DNA of 64,000 nt from the NCBI RefSeq assembly GCF_012033695.1, contig NZ_JAAVJI010000002.1:605391-669390 (forward strand), written 5' to 3'. Made by a program: the position numbers and the translations under genes. Of this stretch, positions 1 to 8,552 are shown in pieces; position 1 is the first letter of the stretch, and every line of letters begins with the position of its first letter. The stretch comes from Pseudomonas quercus (GTDB lineage Bacteria; Pseudomonadota; Gammaproteobacteria; Pseudomonadales; Pseudomonadaceae). Below the pieces are notes generated by a model that was not told where the DNA came from, searched no databases, and saw only the letters and a list, made by a program, of their open reading frames with translations.

Positions 1-330
1 GGCCCAGCGCAACCACTGCAGGCAGAGCACTTTGCCCTAGCGACGCCGTCGCAAATCCTGCAGCGGCTGTCCCGTAACCTGCGCCATTTGCACAGTGGCC
101 ATGATGACTATATGGCGGCGCTGAGCGATGCCGAGCGCGTACTAGCGCTTGGCCCAGGCACCGCAGCGGATCACTTGGCACGGGCCAGCTTGTACCGGCG
201 GCTGGATTGCCCACAAGCCGAGCGCTTCGACATAGAACACGCGTTGTTGCTGACCGACGATCCCGTGCAGCGGTTGCACCTGACCGAACGCCTGCAACAG
301 TGGCCCTCAACCTTACCGCGGCTGCATTGA
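1..330 (+). CDS. C-terminal fragment of SirB1/TPR-like protein (5' end outside window)
   Basis: The reading frame is open from base 1 to a TGA at 328-330, giving about 109 residues of a protein whose start is outside the window. The visible part has helical, TPR-like repeats: a residue run around DAERVLAL, then a repeat with RASLYRRLDC, then a third ending near LLLTDDP. This pattern resembles the C-terminal tail of SirB1-family proteins (transglutaminase-like domain followed by TPR helices), but the N-terminal domain cannot be seen, so that identity is inferred. The stop codon overlaps a possible -35 element for the RNA candidate that follows. Confidence 0.6.
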   Translation, partial: GPAQPLQAEHFALATPSQILQRLSRNLRHLHSGHDDYMAALSDAERVLALGPGTAADHLARASLYRRLDCPQAERFDIEHALLLTDDPVQRLHLTERLQQWPSTLPRLH

Positions 331-362
331 CTCCCCTGGATTATTACAGCTATCGCAAGAGT

Positions 363-552
363 GAATGTCAGACGTTCTCATTTACCCTCCTTGCACCACC
401 TCGTATCCTTGCGCGGGTCGAACATTGTTCAATCGATAAGGGCCGTTCATGGCCTGTATCGTCTTCGTGGTGTTCAACAAACCCCTGACGTTGTTTGGTA
501 GCTCCTGAACCAACGTCCTGCTTGGCCGCTGTGTGCGCAGCGGCCTTTTTTT
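363..552 (+). ncRNA. Candidate small RNA or small-peptide transcript
   Basis: A TTGACT at 327-332 and a weak TATCGC at 351-356 with an 18-base gap could form a promoter, and a strong intrinsic terminator ends at 552. Neither flanking gene explains that terminator well: the upstream gene stops 190 bases earlier and the downstream one is on the other strand. Inside lies a 19-codon frame at 449-508 (MACIVFVVFN... ending GSS) with AAGGG about 8 bases before its ATG, and a possible stem ACGTTG/CAACGT at 488-493 and 511-516. It could be an sRNA, a dual-function RNA or only a long 3' untranslated region. I do not recognise the family. Confidence 0.3.
524..552 (+). terminator. Intrinsic terminator
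   Basis: Perfect 8-bp stem GGCCGCTG (524-531) and CAGCGGCC (538-545) with a 6-base loop, followed by seven T on the plus strand. There is no T run on the other side, so it works in the plus direction only. Confidence 0.85.
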
Positions 553-554
553 GC

Positions 555-1016
555 TCAAGCCTGCTGTTCAAGCGCTTTGGCAAACCTCTCCAGCCAGGGC
601 ACGGCATCAGCCTCGGGCGTTACGCTTTCACTGGCATCAAGGCGCAGCATAGGCTGTACTTGCTGGACGCCTAGCTCATCGAACAGCTCTGCGACCAACA
701 TCCCTCCCCCGCAGTAGCTGTCGCTATAGCTCGAATCACCCAAGGCAATCACTGCGCCCGGCAAGCCACGCAGCGCGCTGGGTAACTGATCGCGAAGCTC
801 GCTATACAATGGCATCAGGGTATCAGGCAGTTCACCCATGCCTGTTGTAGACGTGATACCAAGCAATGCCTCTGGCTCGGCGGCCAGCAAGGCTGCCAAG
901 TCCACTCTCGGGTTGTAGTAGCACGCATGGCCTGCCGCTTCCAGATGCGCTACAGCATGGTGTGCGACCTCTTCGGCAGCGCCGTAGACCGAACCGGAAA
1001 ACAGAGCAACTTTCAT
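555..1016 (-). CDS. Flavodoxin (MioC-like)
   Basis: This 153-residue protein is a single flavodoxin-like domain that should bind FMN and carry electrons in the cytoplasm. The N-terminal strand MKVALFSGSVYGAAEEVA has the phosphate-loop pattern after strand 1 (SGSVYGAAEE), STTGMGELPD matches the 50s loop over the isoalloxazine ring, and ALGDSSYSDSYCGGG matches the 90s loop. Length fits short-chain MioC-type flavodoxins rather than fused reductases. It stands alone on the minus strand; the redox partner is not identifiable here. The family assignment is clear, the exact role is not. Confidence 0.85.
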   Translation of the reverse strand: MKVALFSGSVYGAAEEVAHHAVAHLEAAGHACYYNPRVDLAALLAAEPEALLGITSTTGMGELPDTLMPLYSELRDQLPSALRGLPGAVIALGDSSYSDSYCGGGMLVAELFDELGVQQVQPMLRLDASESVTPEADAVPWLERFAKALEQQA

Positions 1017-1140
1017 GTCAGGGCCTCAATGGATACAGGCGGGCAGTCTAACAGCCTGTACACGGTTCAACTTAGGACAGCCAGAACGCTTCAGGGTGGG
1101 TTAAAATGCCGCCCTTGTCACGTGGGCCGGCGGAGGGCTC

Positions 1141-1596
1141 ATGATTAACCCTAACCTGTTGCAGCTGGTCGTCAATGCGTCCAATGACGGAATTGTCATC
1201 GCGGAGCGAGAAGGCTCGGATAACATTCTCATCTATGTCAACCCTGCCTTCGAACGGATGACCGGCTATACGTCCGAGGACATTCTCTACCAGGACTGCC
1301 GTTTTCTACAGAACGGCCAAGCGAGCGATGCAACCCGCAGGGCCTTGCGCATGGCCATCGACAACGGGCTGCCCTGCCGGCAGGTGATGCTGAATTTTCG
1401 AAAGGATGGCACCCCGTTCTGGAACGAGCTGGCCATTGCGCCCGTAGACAACGAAGGTGACGGCCGCCGCTACTTCATCGGTATTCAGAAAGATGTCACA
1501 GACCAGGTTGTCGCGCAGGAACGAATAATGCAACTGGAACAAGAGCTGGCGCTTTTGCGTCAGGAAATCGTACAGGCGACCAAACCCGAACGGTGA
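1141..1596 (+). CDS. Short LOV blue-light photoreceptor (PpSB2-LOV-like)
   Basis: A 151-residue single LOV/PAS domain with short helical caps and no output domain, like the PpSB1/PpSB2-LOV proteins of P. putida. The photoactive motif YQDCRFLQ is at residues 50-57 with the adduct-forming Cys53, and the flavin-contacting Gln116 lies in GIQKD. Arg54, Arg66 and Arg70 are present but residue 61 is Ala; from memory, PpSB1-LOV, which recovers very slowly, has Arg at 61, so a faster dark recovery is my inference. The last 30 residues form a charged coiled-coil-like helix likely to mediate dimers. A GGAGGG lies just before the ATG. In KT2440 the two LOV genes sit beside pplR genes and are needed for light induction, matching the convergent MerR gene here. 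Confidence 0.93.
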   Translation: MINPNLLQLVVNASNDGIVIAEREGSDNILIYVNPAFERMTGYTSEDILYQDCRFLQNGQASDATRRALRMAIDNGLPCRQVMLNFRKDGTPFWNELAIAPVDNEGDGRRYFIGIQKDVTDQVVAQERIMQLEQELALLRQEIVQATKPER

Positions 1597-1651
1597 CTGC
1601 ACAACGGCAAATGAGTGGGTTTTGTCTACTGTCCTGTCCATGCGACGCTGA

Positions 1652-2305
1652 ATGAGCTCCGACATGCAACCTGATACCTTGCTGACTCAGGATGAGATCG
1701 ATTTTATCCAGAGCATGCACCATAGCCTGCCATTGGACAGTGCCGACGTTAGTGCGGGGCTGATGGTCAATGGCGGCAGCCAATTGCAGGCATTGCTGAC
1801 ACGGCTGGTGGCACATGAACACGTCACCATACAGGCGCAGTACGAGAACCAGCAGCTCAGTTTTCCCCTGCAACTGGTGGAAGACGAATTTCATGCCCAG
1901 CACATCAAGATGGGGGCGCCCACTATCTATGAAGACGGCCCCATGGTTCGCCCTTGGCGCCTGGCATTGCCTAGCCCGGTGCCGTTGCAGGACCGCAATG
2001 GCATGCTGACCCACCTGAAGTTGGTAGAGGTTTCAGTCAATGGGGTGGTGGTGCAGGTTCGAGCAGGTGTAGAGGCGCCCGAGGTATTCTCACTCTGGTT
2101 CGCGCCAGAGGGTTATACCCCTATTGCGCTGCGCGGCAGCCTTGAGCGACAGATTGCTGACGGGTTCATGGCCTATCGCCTAATCGCACATGCGCCCCAT
2201 GAAACGGAGCGATTGCGCCACTATATTCTCGAACAGCACCGGCTGGCACACCCAGGCCTGCACAGCACCTCAGGTGTCGAGGTGCCCGGCGATGTACTGG
2301 AGTAG
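1652..2305 (+). CDS. Hypothetical protein with degenerate PilZ-like domain
   Basis: A 217-residue soluble protein, no signal peptide or membrane segment. The N-terminus (LLTQDEIDFIQ, residues 10-20) recalls the short binding motif at the start of FliM-type proteins. Residues about 98-140 contain RPWR (Arg100, Arg103) followed by EVSVNG (126-131), a degenerate version of the PilZ c-di-GMP signature of paired arginines and (D/N)xSxxG. The PilZ call is therefore tentative. The gene follows the LOV gene by 55 bases and its 3' end overlaps the convergent MerR gene by 36 bases. No clear ribosome site precedes ATG 1652; ATG 1664 is an alternative start. Confidence 0.6.
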   Translation: MSSDMQPDTLLTQDEIDFIQSMHHSLPLDSADVSAGLMVNGGSQLQALLTRLVAHEHVTIQAQYENQQLSFPLQLVEDEFHAQHIKMGAPTIYEDGPMVRPWRLALPSPVPLQDRNGMLTHLKLVEVSVNGVVVQVRAGVEAPEVFSLWFAPEGYTPIALRGSLERQIADGFMAYRLIAHAPHETERLRHYILEQHRLAHPGLHSTSGVEVPGDVLE

Positions 2306-3220
2306 GCGACGTTGCATCAATTGGCTGTTTCCACCCAGGCAAGCGATGGGCGAGTGAACCAGCTGGTCGTGAATCAGTTCGCTCATCTCCCCTGCCAGCA
2401 GCAGAGGGCAACTGAGGTTCAGGCCTAGCTTCATGAAGCGACGGCCCGCGTCTGCACTCGGGGCATGGTTGGAAAACAGTATGACGGCATGGGGTTGGAT
2501 ACGCTCGCTCACCAGCCCCAACTCCTCCAACGGTTGGCCGGTGCCCAGAGGTTGTACCCTCACATACTCACCGCCGAGCAGCAGCGCTGCCACTAGCAAT
2601 TCCAACTCATGGTACTGGCCAGGTATGCCACAGAGCAGAACGTGATGCTCGGCTGTTTCCCGCTGTGCAAACTGAAGCCGCTTGAGGGCCTGCCCTCTTA
2701 AAAAGGCATCCAGGAACGCCCACTCACTGGCTCGCCCGAAGGCCTCTTGGTGCAACCGGGCGTTCTCCCAAACGGGCAGAAACACCTGATTGAACGCCGT
2801 AGCCATGGGATAGGTGGAAAACACTTCGCCGTACAGGCGAGCGAGTGTAGCCTCGTTGAAGCCCTGCACAGCCCCTGTGATGCGGTCTCGCCAGTGCCGG
2901 CAATCACTGTCACCCTTGTGGTAGGCAATCGGCGAGGGATCAACTGGCGCCGGGTTACGTGCAATCAAGGTGCCCACCTTGCTCACCGCCACGCCGCGCT
3001 CAAGCCAACCCAGTATGGCGCGCACTTCGGCAACGTCAGTCAGGGAATACAGGCGGTGCCCGCTCTCTGTGCGGGTAGGCTGAATCAACCCGTACCGACG
3101 CTCCCAGGCACGCAGCGTCACAGGGTTCACGCCCGTAAGCCGCGCCACTTCACGAATGGGAAACAGCTCTTTTCCACTGTAAGCACGGTCGGCCGCGATG
3201 AAGTGTTCGTTGTCGCTCAT
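2270..3220 (-). CDS. LitR/CarH-type MerR regulator (PplR-like, class II)
   Basis: A 316-residue regulator with a MerR winged-helix domain at residues about 20-85 (IREVARLTGVNPVTLRAWE) and a C-terminal CarH-like region. The cobalamin-binding region is degraded: the His of the lower-ligand motif appears kept (GQYHELE, His204), but the W-x9-EH motif that caps adenosylcobalamin reads as LHQEAFGRASEW, without the expected Trp and His. That fits class II LitR proteins such as P. putida PplR1-3, which are reported to act in light control without B12. Convergent with the LOV and PilZ-like genes, it is probably the partner regulator of this LOV protein. The protein near 38.1 kb is a paralogue. Confidence 0.9.
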   Translation of the reverse strand: MSDNEHFIAADRAYSGKELFPIREVARLTGVNPVTLRAWERRYGLIQPTRTESGHRLYSLTDVAEVRAILGWLERGVAVSKVGTLIARNPAPVDPSPIAYHKGDSDCRHWRDRITGAVQGFNEATLARLYGEVFSTYPMATAFNQVFLPVWENARLHQEAFGRASEWAFLDAFLRGQALKRLQFAQRETAEHHVLLCGIPGQYHELELLVAALLLGGEYVRVQPLGTGQPLEELGLVSERIQPHAVILFSNHAPSADAGRRFMKLGLNLSCPLLLAGEMSELIHDQLVHSPIACLGGNSQLMQRRLLQYIAGHLDT

Positions 3221-3250
3221 GGTGAGAAAAACCGCGCTACCTACGGGTGG

Positions 3251-3265
3251 TTACAAAGATTGTAA
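3251..3265. promoter_or_regulatory. Palindrome upstream of the pplR-like gene
   Basis: TTACAA (3251-3256), 3-base spacer, TTGTAA (3260-3265), 31 bases before the regulator start codon. It is a perfect 6-bp inverted repeat and could be an operator or part of the promoter. It does not match the T(G/A)TACA-N12-TGTA(C/T)A PplR1 box. Confidence 0.35.
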
Positions 3266-3453
3266 CTGTTTGCAAACCAGTTATGCCCTCTCCCTTGCAA
3301 TGATAGGACCTTGCGCAAGCCGCTTTGGTCAGCCCGCGCAGACGTCGCCGATAGAATAAGGAATAATCGCCGCAGGAAATGCCGCGCCCCGCCACCCAGG
3401 GGTACGGCTGCGCTGCCTTTACCCTAGGCGTCGCTATCGCTCGGAGATAAACC

Positions 3454-4029
3454 ATGTCTACGCCCCCTGTTACCATGCTAGTTGCACGTCGAGCCGCTAA
3501 AGGGCGCTATCAGGAATTGATCGCTTGGCTACAGGAAGGTGAGCATCTGGCCACTGACTTTCCAGGCTACCTGGGTTCGGGCATTCTGGCTCCACCCCAA
3601 GGCGACGATGAATTCCAGATGATTTTCCGCTTCGCCGACGCCTCTACCCTACATGCCTGGGAGTTTTCAGCGTCTCGGCAGGCCTGGCTGTCCCGGGGCA
3701 ACGGTTTGTTTGCTCACCCCTCCGAGCATCGGGTGCAGGGCATGGACGGTTGGTTTGCTGCCGTTTCCACAGGCGGCGAACTGGCACGCCCGCCGCGGTG
3801 GAAGCAGGCCGTTGCAATATGGCTGGCGTTCTTCCCAGTGTCGCTGCTGTTCAATGCCGTGTTTGGTCCATGGCTAAACGAACTGGCGCTTGCCCCACGT
3901 ATTCTCCTCAGCACGCTGGCTCTGACCCCTCTAATGGTGTTTGTCTTCATTCCATTGTCTACACGGTTATTGGCGCCCTGGCTCAATGCCCCTGCCCCCG
4001 AGTCAAAAGCGGCGGCGCAGACGCGATAG
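3454..4029 (+). CDS. Antibiotic biosynthesis monooxygenase-domain membrane protein
   Basis: A 191-residue protein with an N-terminal ABM (dimeric alpha/beta barrel) domain, residues about 5-100, including VARRAAKGRYQEL and DEFQMIFRF, and a C-terminal part with two probable membrane helices near residues 110-135 and 145-170. This ABM-plus-two-helices layout is common in proteobacteria and has no established substrate; some ABM domains are small oxygenases or heme-handling proteins. GGAG sits 7 bases before the ATG. Monocistronic on the plus strand. The domain call is firm, the function unknown. Confidence 0.75.
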   Translation: MSTPPVTMLVARRAAKGRYQELIAWLQEGEHLATDFPGYLGSGILAPPQGDDEFQMIFRFADASTLHAWEFSASRQAWLSRGNGLFAHPSEHRVQGMDGWFAAVSTGGELARPPRWKQAVAIWLAFFPVSLLFNAVFGPWLNELALAPRILLSTLALTPLMVFVFIPLSTRLLAPWLNAPAPESKAAAQTR

Positions 4030-4160
4030 CGCCCTGACAGACAAGAAGGGGGCCCTCAAGGCCAGCCAGCTGGCAGCATTGCTTTCACTGGCCTGCGTTG
4101 ATTGCCCCAAAAGCACCAAGCCTTTTATTATCCCCGCCTATTTCCCGCAGGAGCCTTTTC

Positions 4161-4457
4161 ATGAATCAACAACAGCGCCTGGAGCTGGAAGCCGCTGCTT
4201 TCCGCCGCTTGGTGGAACACTTCGGCAAACGCACCGATGTGCAAAACATCGACCTGATGAACCTGGCAGGTTTCTGCCGCAATTGCCTGTCGAAATGGTA
4301 CAAGGCAGCGGCTGACGAACAGGGCCTAGACCTTAGCCTGGACGCAGCACGGGAAGCGGTGTACGGCATGCCTTACGACGAATGGAAACAGCGTTATCAG
4401 AAAGAGGCCAGCCCCGAGCAAGCGGCAGCCTTTGCCAAGGGTAAGCCTAATGACTGA
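4161..4457 (+). CDS. DUF1244 protein
   Basis: A 98-residue protein matching the DUF1244 family, with the cysteine-containing segment NLAGFCRNCLSKWYK in the middle and the C-terminal YDEWKQRYQKEAS typical of the family. The two cysteines (CRNC) could bind a metal, but the role is unknown. ATG 4161 was chosen because AGGAG lies 8 bases upstream; a longer in-frame start exists without one. Its stop overlaps the ATG of the HopJ-like gene by 8 bases, so the two are translationally coupled. Confidence 0.85.
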   Translation: MNQQQRLELEAAAFRRLVEHFGKRTDVQNIDLMNLAGFCRNCLSKWYKAAADEQGLDLSLDAAREAVYGMPYDEWKQRYQKEASPEQAAAFAKGKPND

Positions 4458-4800
4458 CCTGATAGCCTTGCGTAACAGCCTGAAAACGGGCGAACACCTG
4501 TTTGCCGACACGCTGGCATTCGTGGCTGAACACTACACCTACAGCCCTCAAGCCTTCACTAATGGCCCGGTGCATAACGCTGCTGGCCAGAACGAAGGGT
4601 CCTGCAAGGTGCTGGCCATGGCAGAAATGGAGGGGTTCAGCGACCTGGAGGCCCTGCAGGCGTTCGGGGAGCACTACCGCGCCGTGCTGGCCTCGCCAGC
4701 AGGCAACGACCACAGCAATATCCGAGCGCTTATGGCTGGCGGCATGGGCGCTGTAACGTTTGAACAGCTGCCTTTGGTGAAAAACAACAGCAGCCGTTGA
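4450..4800 (+). CDS. HopJ-type effector family protein
   Basis: A 116-residue protein of the HopJ (HopPmaJ) family, containing FNGPVHNAAG-like NGPVHNAAGQNEGSCK and the C-terminal HSNIRALM stretch. The family was named from a Pseudomonas syringae type III effector, but it occurs widely in bacteria without a type III system and next to DUF1244 genes, so a housekeeping role is more likely here. No secretion genes are in the window. The ATG lies inside the 3' end of the DUF1244 gene. Confidence 0.85.
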   Translation: MTDLIALRNSLKTGEHLFADTLAFVAEHYTYSPQAFTNGPVHNAAGQNEGSCKVLAMAEMEGFSDLEALQAFGEHYRAVLASPAGNDHSNIRALMAGGMGAVTFEQLPLVKNNSSR

Positions 4801-4815
4801 GCAACGGCCTTGCGA

Positions 4816-4842
4816 GAGGGGCCAGCACTGCGCCAGCCCCTC
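4816..4842. terminator. Possible hairpin between convergent genes
   Basis: GAGGGGC (4816-4822) pairs with GCCCCTC (4836-4842) between the convergent HopJ-like and trxB genes. There is no T run on either side, so an intrinsic terminator role is uncertain. Confidence 0.35.
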
Positions 4843-4858
4843 AGCCGTACGTCAACCC

Positions 4859-6001
<1,143 letters not shown>

Positions 6002-6111
6002 CTATTGAGTGAAAGAAGTTGTCTGGATGTTTCCCGCGCTGCGCCCGGCTTTTCCCCTGCCCTCAAAGCCGGTACCGTTCGCTTCTCTTAACGTTCTGGA
6101 GCACGTGTTGC

Positions 6112-6861
6112 ATGCCACCTTCTGTATTGTCCGGCCCAGAGTACCTTCGCCAGGGGCTGAAACTGGTGCTCAGCCCAGGGCTGCGGCTATTTGTGCTGCT
6201 GCCGTTGTCCATCAACCTGGCGCTGTTCGTCGGCCTTGTCTACTTTGCCGGCCACGAATTCAGCCTGTGGGTAACCCAACTGATGCCGGAGCTGCCTGCT
6301 TGGCTGGGCTTTCTCAACTACCTCCTTTGGCCGCTGTTCGTGGTACTGGTGATACTGATGGTGTTTTTCACGTTCACCATGGTGGCCAATATCATTGCCG
6401 CACCCTTTAACGGGTTTTTATCCGAAAAAGTGGAGATCGTGGTACGTGGCAAGGATGACTTTCCTGCGTTCAGCTGGGGGGAACTGGTGGCTATGGTGCC
6501 ACGCACGTTGAGCCGCGAGATGCGCAAGCTGGCCTATTACCTGCCGCGGGCGCTTGTGCTGCTGGTGGTGTCGTTCATTCCCGGTGTCAACTTGGTCGCG
6601 GCACCGCTGTGGCTGATATTTGGTGTCTGGATGATGGCCATCCAATACATCGACTACCCAGCGGACAACCACAAGATGAGCTGGCAGGACATGCTTGCCT
6701 GGCTGCGCAAAAAGCGTTGGGCGAGCCTGAGCTTCGGCGGCATCGTTTACTTGGTATTGCTGATCCCGGTCATCAACCTGTTGATGATGCCTGCAGCCGT
6801 AGCGGGCGCTACCTTGTTCTGGGTGCGTGAGCGGCCAGGAACAAGCGAAAGACTTAATTAG
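6112..6861 (+). CDS. cysZ: Sulfate transporter CysZ
   Basis: A 249-residue inner-membrane protein of the CysZ family, which helps sulfate enter the cell for cysteine synthesis. Hydrophobic segments lie near residues 22-45, 65-95, 145-170 and 205-235; the loop [10 protein letters not shown] and the segment YIDYPADNH are typical for CysZ. The ATG at 6112 is preceded by CTGGAG and gives the usual length. Neighbours are trxB (divergent) and an unknown small gene, so there is no sulfur operon. Between trxB and this gene (5825-6111) I see only a hairpin at 5974-5998 of unknown role. Confidence 0.93.
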   Translation: MPPSVLSGPEYLRQGLKLVLSPGLRLFVLLPLSINLALFVGLVYFAGHEFSLWVTQLMPELPAWLGFLNYLLWPLFVVLVILMVFFTFTMVANIIAAPFNGFLSEKVEIVVRGKDDFPAFSWGELVAMVPRTLSREMRKLAYYLPRALVLLVVSFIPGVNLVAAPLWLIFGVWMMAIQYIDYPADNHKMSWQDMLAWLRKKRWASLSFGGIVYLVLLIPVINLLMMPAAVAGATLFWVRERPGTSERLN

Positions 6862-6929
6862 CGCCAGAGGCACGCTTCAGGCCGCTTAAATGCTGGTCAC
6901 GCACTGCCGCGTATGACCAAGGAGCGCCT

Positions 6930-7271
6930 ATGACTGACTTTCGTAATGACCCTGCCTTTGCGGACAACCTGCGAGCCTTGCTGGCTCAACTGATAACCGA
7001 TGAAGGCATTTTCGAGCCTGACATAACGCCTGACAGCCTGTTCCTTACCACTGTTGACTCAGAAGACGGGCACATTACCGCCTCGGTGTCTCTGTTCGAC
7101 GAAGCGTACCGAAGCATCGTCGAACGCCAACCACCGGTATACGCGCCTAGTTACCCTTTCAGTGGCGTGTTCAGTCAAGGCGAAACGTTTGATGATGCCT
7201 ACAGGGTTCATCCCTCATTCGAGCCTATCGACTTTTACTATCTGATTGGTAAGGCCTACGACATCGTCTAA
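6930..7271 (+). CDS. Conserved hypothetical protein
   Basis: A 113-residue acidic protein with no signal peptide, membrane segment, cysteine or recognised motif. GGAG lies 6 bases before the ATG, and codon use matches its neighbours, so it is probably real. It follows cysZ by 68 bases on the same strand and could share its transcript. I do not recognise the family. Confidence 0.65.
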   Translation: MTDFRNDPAFADNLRALLAQLITDEGIFEPDITPDSLFLTTVDSEDGHITASVSLFDEAYRSIVERQPPVYAPSYPFSGVFSQGETFDDAYRVHPSFEPIDFYYLIGKAYDIV

Positions 7272-7339
7272 GCGCGCCACTTACCCGAAGACTGTTGTTC
7301 AACCGAGGCAGCCTGCCTGCCTCGGATGCCCTCTGCAGA

Positions 7340-7822
7340 TCACCCCAGCGCGCGTTCGATCGCGCTCACTACTTCGGGCGATTCAGGAAGCGTTTTGGGC
7401 GAGAACCGAGACAATACCTCCCCGTTCTTGCCTATCAGAAACTTTTCGAAATTCCAGGTGATGTCTCCAGGGAAGGTCGCACCCGGCCCTACAAGCAGGG
7501 TGTAAAGCGTGTCCCGCGCCTCGCCGTTCACCACCGACTTGGCCGTCAACGGAAAGGTAACGCCATAGCGGGTAGTGCAGAACGCTTCGATTTCGGCCTC
7601 ACTGCCTGGCTCCTGCCCGGCAAACTGGTTGCAAGGCACACCCAGCACAGTGAAACCACGAGGGCCGAAGCGTTGTTGCAGGCGCTCCAGGCCCTCGTAC
7701 TGCGGAGTGAGGCCACACTGGGACGCTACGTTGACAACCAGAACAACCTGATCGACGAAGCGGTCCAGCAACAGTGCACTGCCATCAAGGCTGGTGACCT
7801 GAATGTCATGAAATGTGCTCAT
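7340..7822 (-). CDS. Glutathione peroxidase family thiol peroxidase
   Basis: A 160-residue peroxidase that reduces hydrogen peroxide and organic hydroperoxides in the cytoplasm, probably with thioredoxin as donor as for most bacterial Cys-type members. The peroxidatic residue is Cys36 in NVASQCGLTPQY, followed by the family signatures LGVPCNQF and TWNFEKFLI (conserved Gln and Trp). No selenocysteine codon is involved. The ATG at 7822 has GGAGAGGG just upstream; a longer reading frame would run into slyD. It lies 19 bases downstream of slyD, so the two probably form one transcript. Confidence 0.93.
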   Translation of the reverse strand: MSTFHDIQVTSLDGSALLLDRFVDQVVLVVNVASQCGLTPQYEGLERLQQRFGPRGFTVLGVPCNQFAGQEPGSEAEIEAFCTTRYGVTFPLTAKSVVNGEARDTLYTLLVGPGATFPGDITWNFEKFLIGKNGEVLSRFSPKTLPESPEVVSAIERALG

Positions 7823-7841
7823 GCCCTCTCCCCGCTGCAAA

Positions 7842-8327
7842 TCAATGGTGGTGACCGCCTTCACCGTGAACGTGGCCGTGTGCCTTTTCTTCTTCGCTGG
7901 CATCACGCACCGAAATCACCTTCACATCGAAGTTCAGGCGCTGGCCAGCCAGAGGGTGGTTACCGTCCACGGTGACTTCATCGCCATCCAGGTCGCGGAT
8001 GGTCACGATTTGCATCTGGCCGTCCGGCGCTGAGGCATGGAACTGCATGCCGACTTCCAGTTCGTCCACGCCTTCGAACATGCTGCGGTTCAGCGTGCTT
8101 ACCAGCTCAGCCGAGTACTCGCCGTAAGCGTCTTCAGGCTCGATGGCAACCTTGACTTCATCACCCACCTGTTTGCCTTCCAAGGCTTTTTCCAGGCCCG
8201 GGATGATGTTCCCAGCGCCGTGCAGGTAAACCAGCGGCGCACCGCCGGACGAGCTGTCGATAACCTCGCCAGCGTCGTTGGTGAGGGTGTAGTCGATGGA
8301 CACAGCCTTATTGGCGGCAATGGACAT
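7842..8327 (-). CDS. slyD: FKBP-type peptidyl-prolyl isomerase SlyD
   Basis: A 161-residue prolyl isomerase and chaperone, also a metal-binding protein. The FKBP domain is split around an inserted-flap domain: DYTLTNDAGEVIDSS (residues about 12-26), then GAGNIIPGLEKALEG, and the IF segment PEDAYGEYS. The C-terminus ends in a short His-rich tail (HGHVHGEGGHHH) that would bind nickel or zinc, as in E. coli SlyD but shorter. It precedes the peroxidase gene with a 19-base gap. The 225 bases between it and pta hold no gene that I can support. Confidence 0.93.
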   Translation of the reverse strand: MSIAANKAVSIDYTLTNDAGEVIDSSSGGAPLVYLHGAGNIIPGLEKALEGKQVGDEVKVAIEPEDAYGEYSAELVSTLNRSMFEGVDELEVGMQFHASAPDGQMQIVTIRDLDGDEVTVDGNHPLAGQRLNFDVKVISVRDASEEEKAHGHVHGEGGHHH

Positions 8328-8552
8328 GGGGCGAGACCTTTACACAAGAGATAGGAAGGCCTCAGTGTAAACAAGCATGATGACGATTGCGAATGCCGCA
8401 GCCTGTGTGGCACTGGCAAGGGGCGTGGGGGCTGTTGTCCAGGCCGTCGGCTGTCGAGCGTGCACGACGCAGGCCATTGGCGTTACCCTTGGCCGATTCC
8501 TGGCAGTGCGGTAGCACTGCGTCGTAGTCTGTTTCGTTGATCGAGACTTCTC

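Noticed and set aside
1057..1080. TGTACA at 1057 with a possible second half-site upstream of the LOV gene
   Set aside because: At the required 12-base spacing the other half is GGACAG, a poor match; only a half-site remains, so it is not listed as a PplR box.
2747..3265. Plus-strand frame opposite the pplR-like gene
   Set aside because: Antisense to a well-supported MerR gene, without ribosome site or domain.
8504..8519. Hairpin CAGTGC-GGTA-GCACTG before pta
   Set aside because: No T run and no known riboswitch pattern; too short to call a regulatory site.
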